Part shown: positions 61,061-64,000 of the stretch, piece by piece
Layout: each line of letters starts with the position of its first letter
How positions within the stretch are numbered: the first letter of the stretch is position 1
NCBI RefSeq assembly: GCF_905147365.1
Contig: NC_056408.1
Location: forward strand, 8,804,001 to 8,868,000
Direction of reading: 5' to 3'
Origin: Aricia agestis
Lineage: Eukaryota; Arthropoda; Insecta; Lepidoptera; Lycaenidae
DNA: 64,000 nucleotides
The notes under the pieces: model-generated
The model's database searches: none
The model's input: the letters and a program-made list of their open reading frames with translations, nothing else
Told to the model about the DNA's origin: nothing
Translations under genes and position numbers: made by a program

Positions 61061-61103
61061 AAATGATAAGTTTTTGGTAAGCGCTACCAAAAACTTATCA
61101 TTT
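61061..61103. repeat. Perfect 19-bp inverted repeat, 5-nt loop
   Basis: Arms AAATGATAAGTTTTTGGTA and complement. No flanking duplication. Confidence 0.9.
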
Positions 61104-62254
61104 CATTTCTGCGCTATATTATTTCATGAAAAAGTAATGTACGTATATTGATTGTAAATAAATTTCACAAATAGTTTCGACTTTTTATTGCGTTATTCAT
61201 TAATTACTTATAAATGTTGCATTATTATCACTTATCTGTACTTATCCCGAGTACTCAATGGACGTTAAAATCGATTCACGATAACTTAACCCAACCTTGT
61301 ACTTTTAACAGGCTTTTGCATTAAACTACAATATCTTAATTGAAATAGCACGTCTTTAGTAATGGCGTCAATGCAAAAAATAACGAATGCAATTTTATTG
61401 TTTACTTTTTATGAAATGGTCTTTCATTGAAAAATTACGAGATTATTAAGAGAGAAATAACAGATATATTATTCTTTAGTTGAAAAATTATAATTTATTG
61501 AATTACTTTTTCATAAACTCTAATTCGGTCACACTATAAAAAAATGTATAAGGCCTATCGAAAATTGTTTCTTTCTCTAGCGCATGGCATTAAATTTTGC
61601 AATATTGCTCTACATCCGGTGGCTTGATTTCACTGACATTAATAATAATTGTATAGAAGTTAACCATAATAAACTTTTAGTCAATAATTATTAGTGGGAA
61701 TGATATATCGTTGATTAGTGTTAAATTATAACTATTATGCGCTGTTCGCTGTTCATTTCTCTCAGGATGGTGCAAAGTGCAAACCAATCTCATGTAATTG
61801 TTTCACAGTCGTTTATGACTCCCTTTACTACTGTAACGGTAGACAATATTTTATTGCTAATAACTTCGCATTATACTTCGGTACCCTGCATATTTAATCT
61901 GTGCGAATCATAAAATCGAGGATCAAGCCGGCTTATTCGACGGCTTATATGACAGGATCTCTGTGTTTACATTATTCAGGAAGTGAATTCTATGTTATTT
62001 TATTCTAGCGGAATTGCGCAACAACCGATTCACATTTTTAATCTGTTGGTAATAGAGTTTTTTATTATTAAATTTGTACTTAATTCATAAGAAAATAATA
62101 CCAACCTTACCTAAAATATATCAATTTTAGTACTGTCATGTAGGCTCAATAAAATCGCATTAACTCCCAGCAGATTACTTCACGATATGCAATAAAACGG
62201 TAGATGGACCTTTTATCGTGATCGTTTAACTGAAACTTGAAAGTAAAGCGATGC
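61104..62254. other. Non-coding DNA, nothing recognised
   Basis: AT-rich unique sequence. Confidence 0.5.
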
Positions 62255-62452
62255 AAGGTGAGACCGCACTAGGCGTAACTGTGCGCTGGAGCGGAGCCAC
62301 GCGACACTTCACGTCCCGTAGAACTTGAGTGAGCTGCATCGTAGCTCCGATGCCGCGTAGTGCGGCTTGTCCTATTAGATTTCATACAAATAATATTTGA
62401 CCGCGACGTGTCGCGACGCTCCGCTGTGTTTCGCCTAGTATGGTTTCACCTT
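62255..62452. mobile_element. MITE with AAGGTGA(A/G)ACC ends
   Basis: Inverted ends of about 22 bp (AAGGTGAGACCGCACTAGGC and near complement) enclose a GC-rich interior with GCGTCGCGACACGTCGCGG-type palindromes. It is 198 bp. The flanks show no clear duplication. Confidence 0.75.
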
Positions 62453-64000
62453 TAATATGACAATGCGGCAGAGGTCCCGTCAAGACTTTAAGCGGCCGTA
62501 TCCCTTTTCAAAGCAATACGGGGGAATAATTGCAGATCTTAAGACCTCAATAAATCTACGTATAAGTACTTCGAGTGTTATATATTATTGTTTAAAAGGT
62601 AAAGGATGTTACTTATATTATTTTGGAACAACAACCACACTGCTTAAAAGCAAATTTTTAGCATTAGGAAACTCGATGAAACAAATATCTTATAAATTGG
62701 TGTTTCATGTTCCTTCGTTTAGAAATAATCAATTTCTAAAAATCTATTAATTAGAACGATAAACCAAACTACATTTATCTTCTTTACACGAGTTTTAAGG
62801 AGCGGAGATACCTTATCTTAAATTGATTCTTTATAGATATAGTCTCGTAATTCAGTAGCCCTCTTTCATCTAATAAAAGCTTTAGAGCACGCGAATTATA
62901 TTTTTTGAACAGTACAATATTTCTTAAAAGTTAATTCCAGCGGCGCGATTATGGTTCAAAAAACTTGTCAAAACATTGTAGAGGAATAATATTATGATTA
63001 TAATAGACCTATGATTTTTATCTATAGTTAAAAGTACGTAGTCAAATAATGTATGGTATAATAGCAGTAGATGTATGCTAATTGCTAGACAATAGGTACT
63101 TGTAAGTTGTAATATACTAAAACAATTGGACGATTTTCGAGTATCGATAACTTCGCAAAAAACAAACAGAATTTACCAGCAATTTATTATGTACGACCGA
63201 ATCAGATAAGATGGAACAGAACATCGCCTCTCATCCTATCTATCAAAAACAACTGACGGGGTCGACAACCCAACAAACAATACCATAAAAACTAATAAAG
63301 GTAATTGATACTGTTAAATAAAAAAACACACGTCTAATTTGGTACTGAATATCAATTAATAGAGAATAAACAAGTAATTACGAGGTTTCGGGGGTCGACG
63401 AAGATTGATGAGTTTAGGAATTCATGCGATCTATCGTTTAAGAAGCAATACCCGCGCAAAAAACACAATGATTCACAATATACACGCCTATTAATTACGG
63501 AACTGGACTTAATTAGAAACAGTTTTTATGAGATTAGATGTTAATAAAGATGTTACGAGTCGGATTAAATTGATCGTCGATGAGCGTCAGACGTACATAC
63601 TTCCTTTATAGAGTTTATACTATAACATACAGAGGTACACCGTACAGGTTAACAAACAATGGAAAACCGAACATTTCCACACAACATTTCATACAAGATA
63701 ACCTTCTTTTTTGAAATCGGTTAAAAAAAGAAGACAGTAGCTCGTTCTTTAGTGAAATCAAATGTCAGTTATTTACTAAAGACAAATTTAATTTTATCAT
63801 GGCTTGTTAAAGTTTATGTATTTTTTGAGTATCTTAATATCTCTTTTACATTGTGTATCAATGAAAGATAAATCAAATAAAAAATATTTATATTGATAAT
63901 CTATTAACACTAAGGCTGGACGCATACGTTATTCGTATGCGATTTCTTAAGTTGTTTTCCGTAATCAAAAATCTGAATGCATAGAATCAGTAGAAAATAT
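62453..64000. other. Non-coding DNA with one Helitron remnant
   Basis: Mostly unique. A 97-codon plus frame at 62457-62750 is AT-rich with no known domain. The words at about 63664-63733 (AACCTTCTTTTTTGAAATCG...) resemble a lepidopteran Helitron interior but cannot be bounded. Confidence 0.4.

Noticed and set aside
62457..62750. 97-codon plus-strand frame
   Set aside because: AT-rich codons, begins at the edge of a MITE, no known domain.
1..64000. Known microRNA genes
   Set aside because: A visual scan for common insect mature sequences (for example let-7, bantam, miR-1, miR-7, miR-10, miR-124, miR-184) found none. A proper search was not possible.

Overview
The window reads as non-coding DNA from an insect nuclear genome, most likely a moth or butterfly. 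It is AT-rich, it holds no open reading frame above about 113 codons, and the longest frame lies inside a palindromic transposon. The call of Lepidoptera rests on repeat families I recognise from that order. These are short Helitrons starting TC and ending CTAG/T, often with a small GC-rich hairpin just before the end. There is also a SINE-like retroposon with a CCCTACCCTATTCCC-type pyrimidine tract, a tRNA-derived SINE with a GGTTCGATCC B box, and an element running from AGGGTTCCGTACC to CTTGGCCG. No rRNA, tRNA gene, CRISPR array or confident protein-coding gene was found. The stretch is best seen as a long intron or a gene desert.

Layout: 1-3.8 kb is mostly unique, with one unrecognised candidate terminal exon (3394-3565, minus). 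A full Helitron lies at 3864-5091, split by a second element. The stretch from 5.1 to 13 kb is almost free of recognisable transposons, with GC-rich islands at about 5.3 and 8.6-8.9 kb. From 13 to 24 kb there are scattered small elements: Helitrons, two SINEs, four MITE-type elements, and a deleted PIF/Harbinger-like element that still carries the first part of its transposase gene (23167-23358). The stretch from 24 to 34.4 kb is again nearly transposon-free apart from one 308-bp MITE, and it contains several GC-rich, complex, non-repetitive patches that could be regulatory.

From 34.4 to 62.5 kb repeats are dense and often nested. A Foldback-like element with subrepeat arms and a 9-bp target duplication sits inside a chimeric Helitron (42.4-44.8 kb). 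A MITE-in-MITE plus SINE-in-MITE nest lies at 48.0-48.7 kb. A Helitron at 49.6-52.3 kb is opened by several other Helitrons, and one at 59.3-60.2 kb has an internal tandem expansion carrying two large hairpins. A pair of roughly 270-bp repeats (47.36-47.64 and 49.29-49.56 kb) is inverted and also circularly permuted relative to each other. The last 1.5 kb is mostly unique.

The window lacks a shared pathway or operon. The parts relate through transposition: autonomous elements elsewhere in the genome would have supplied the enzymes, and several insertions can be ordered in time because uninterrupted copies of the host element are also present here. Some repeat pairs provide their own empty-site controls.
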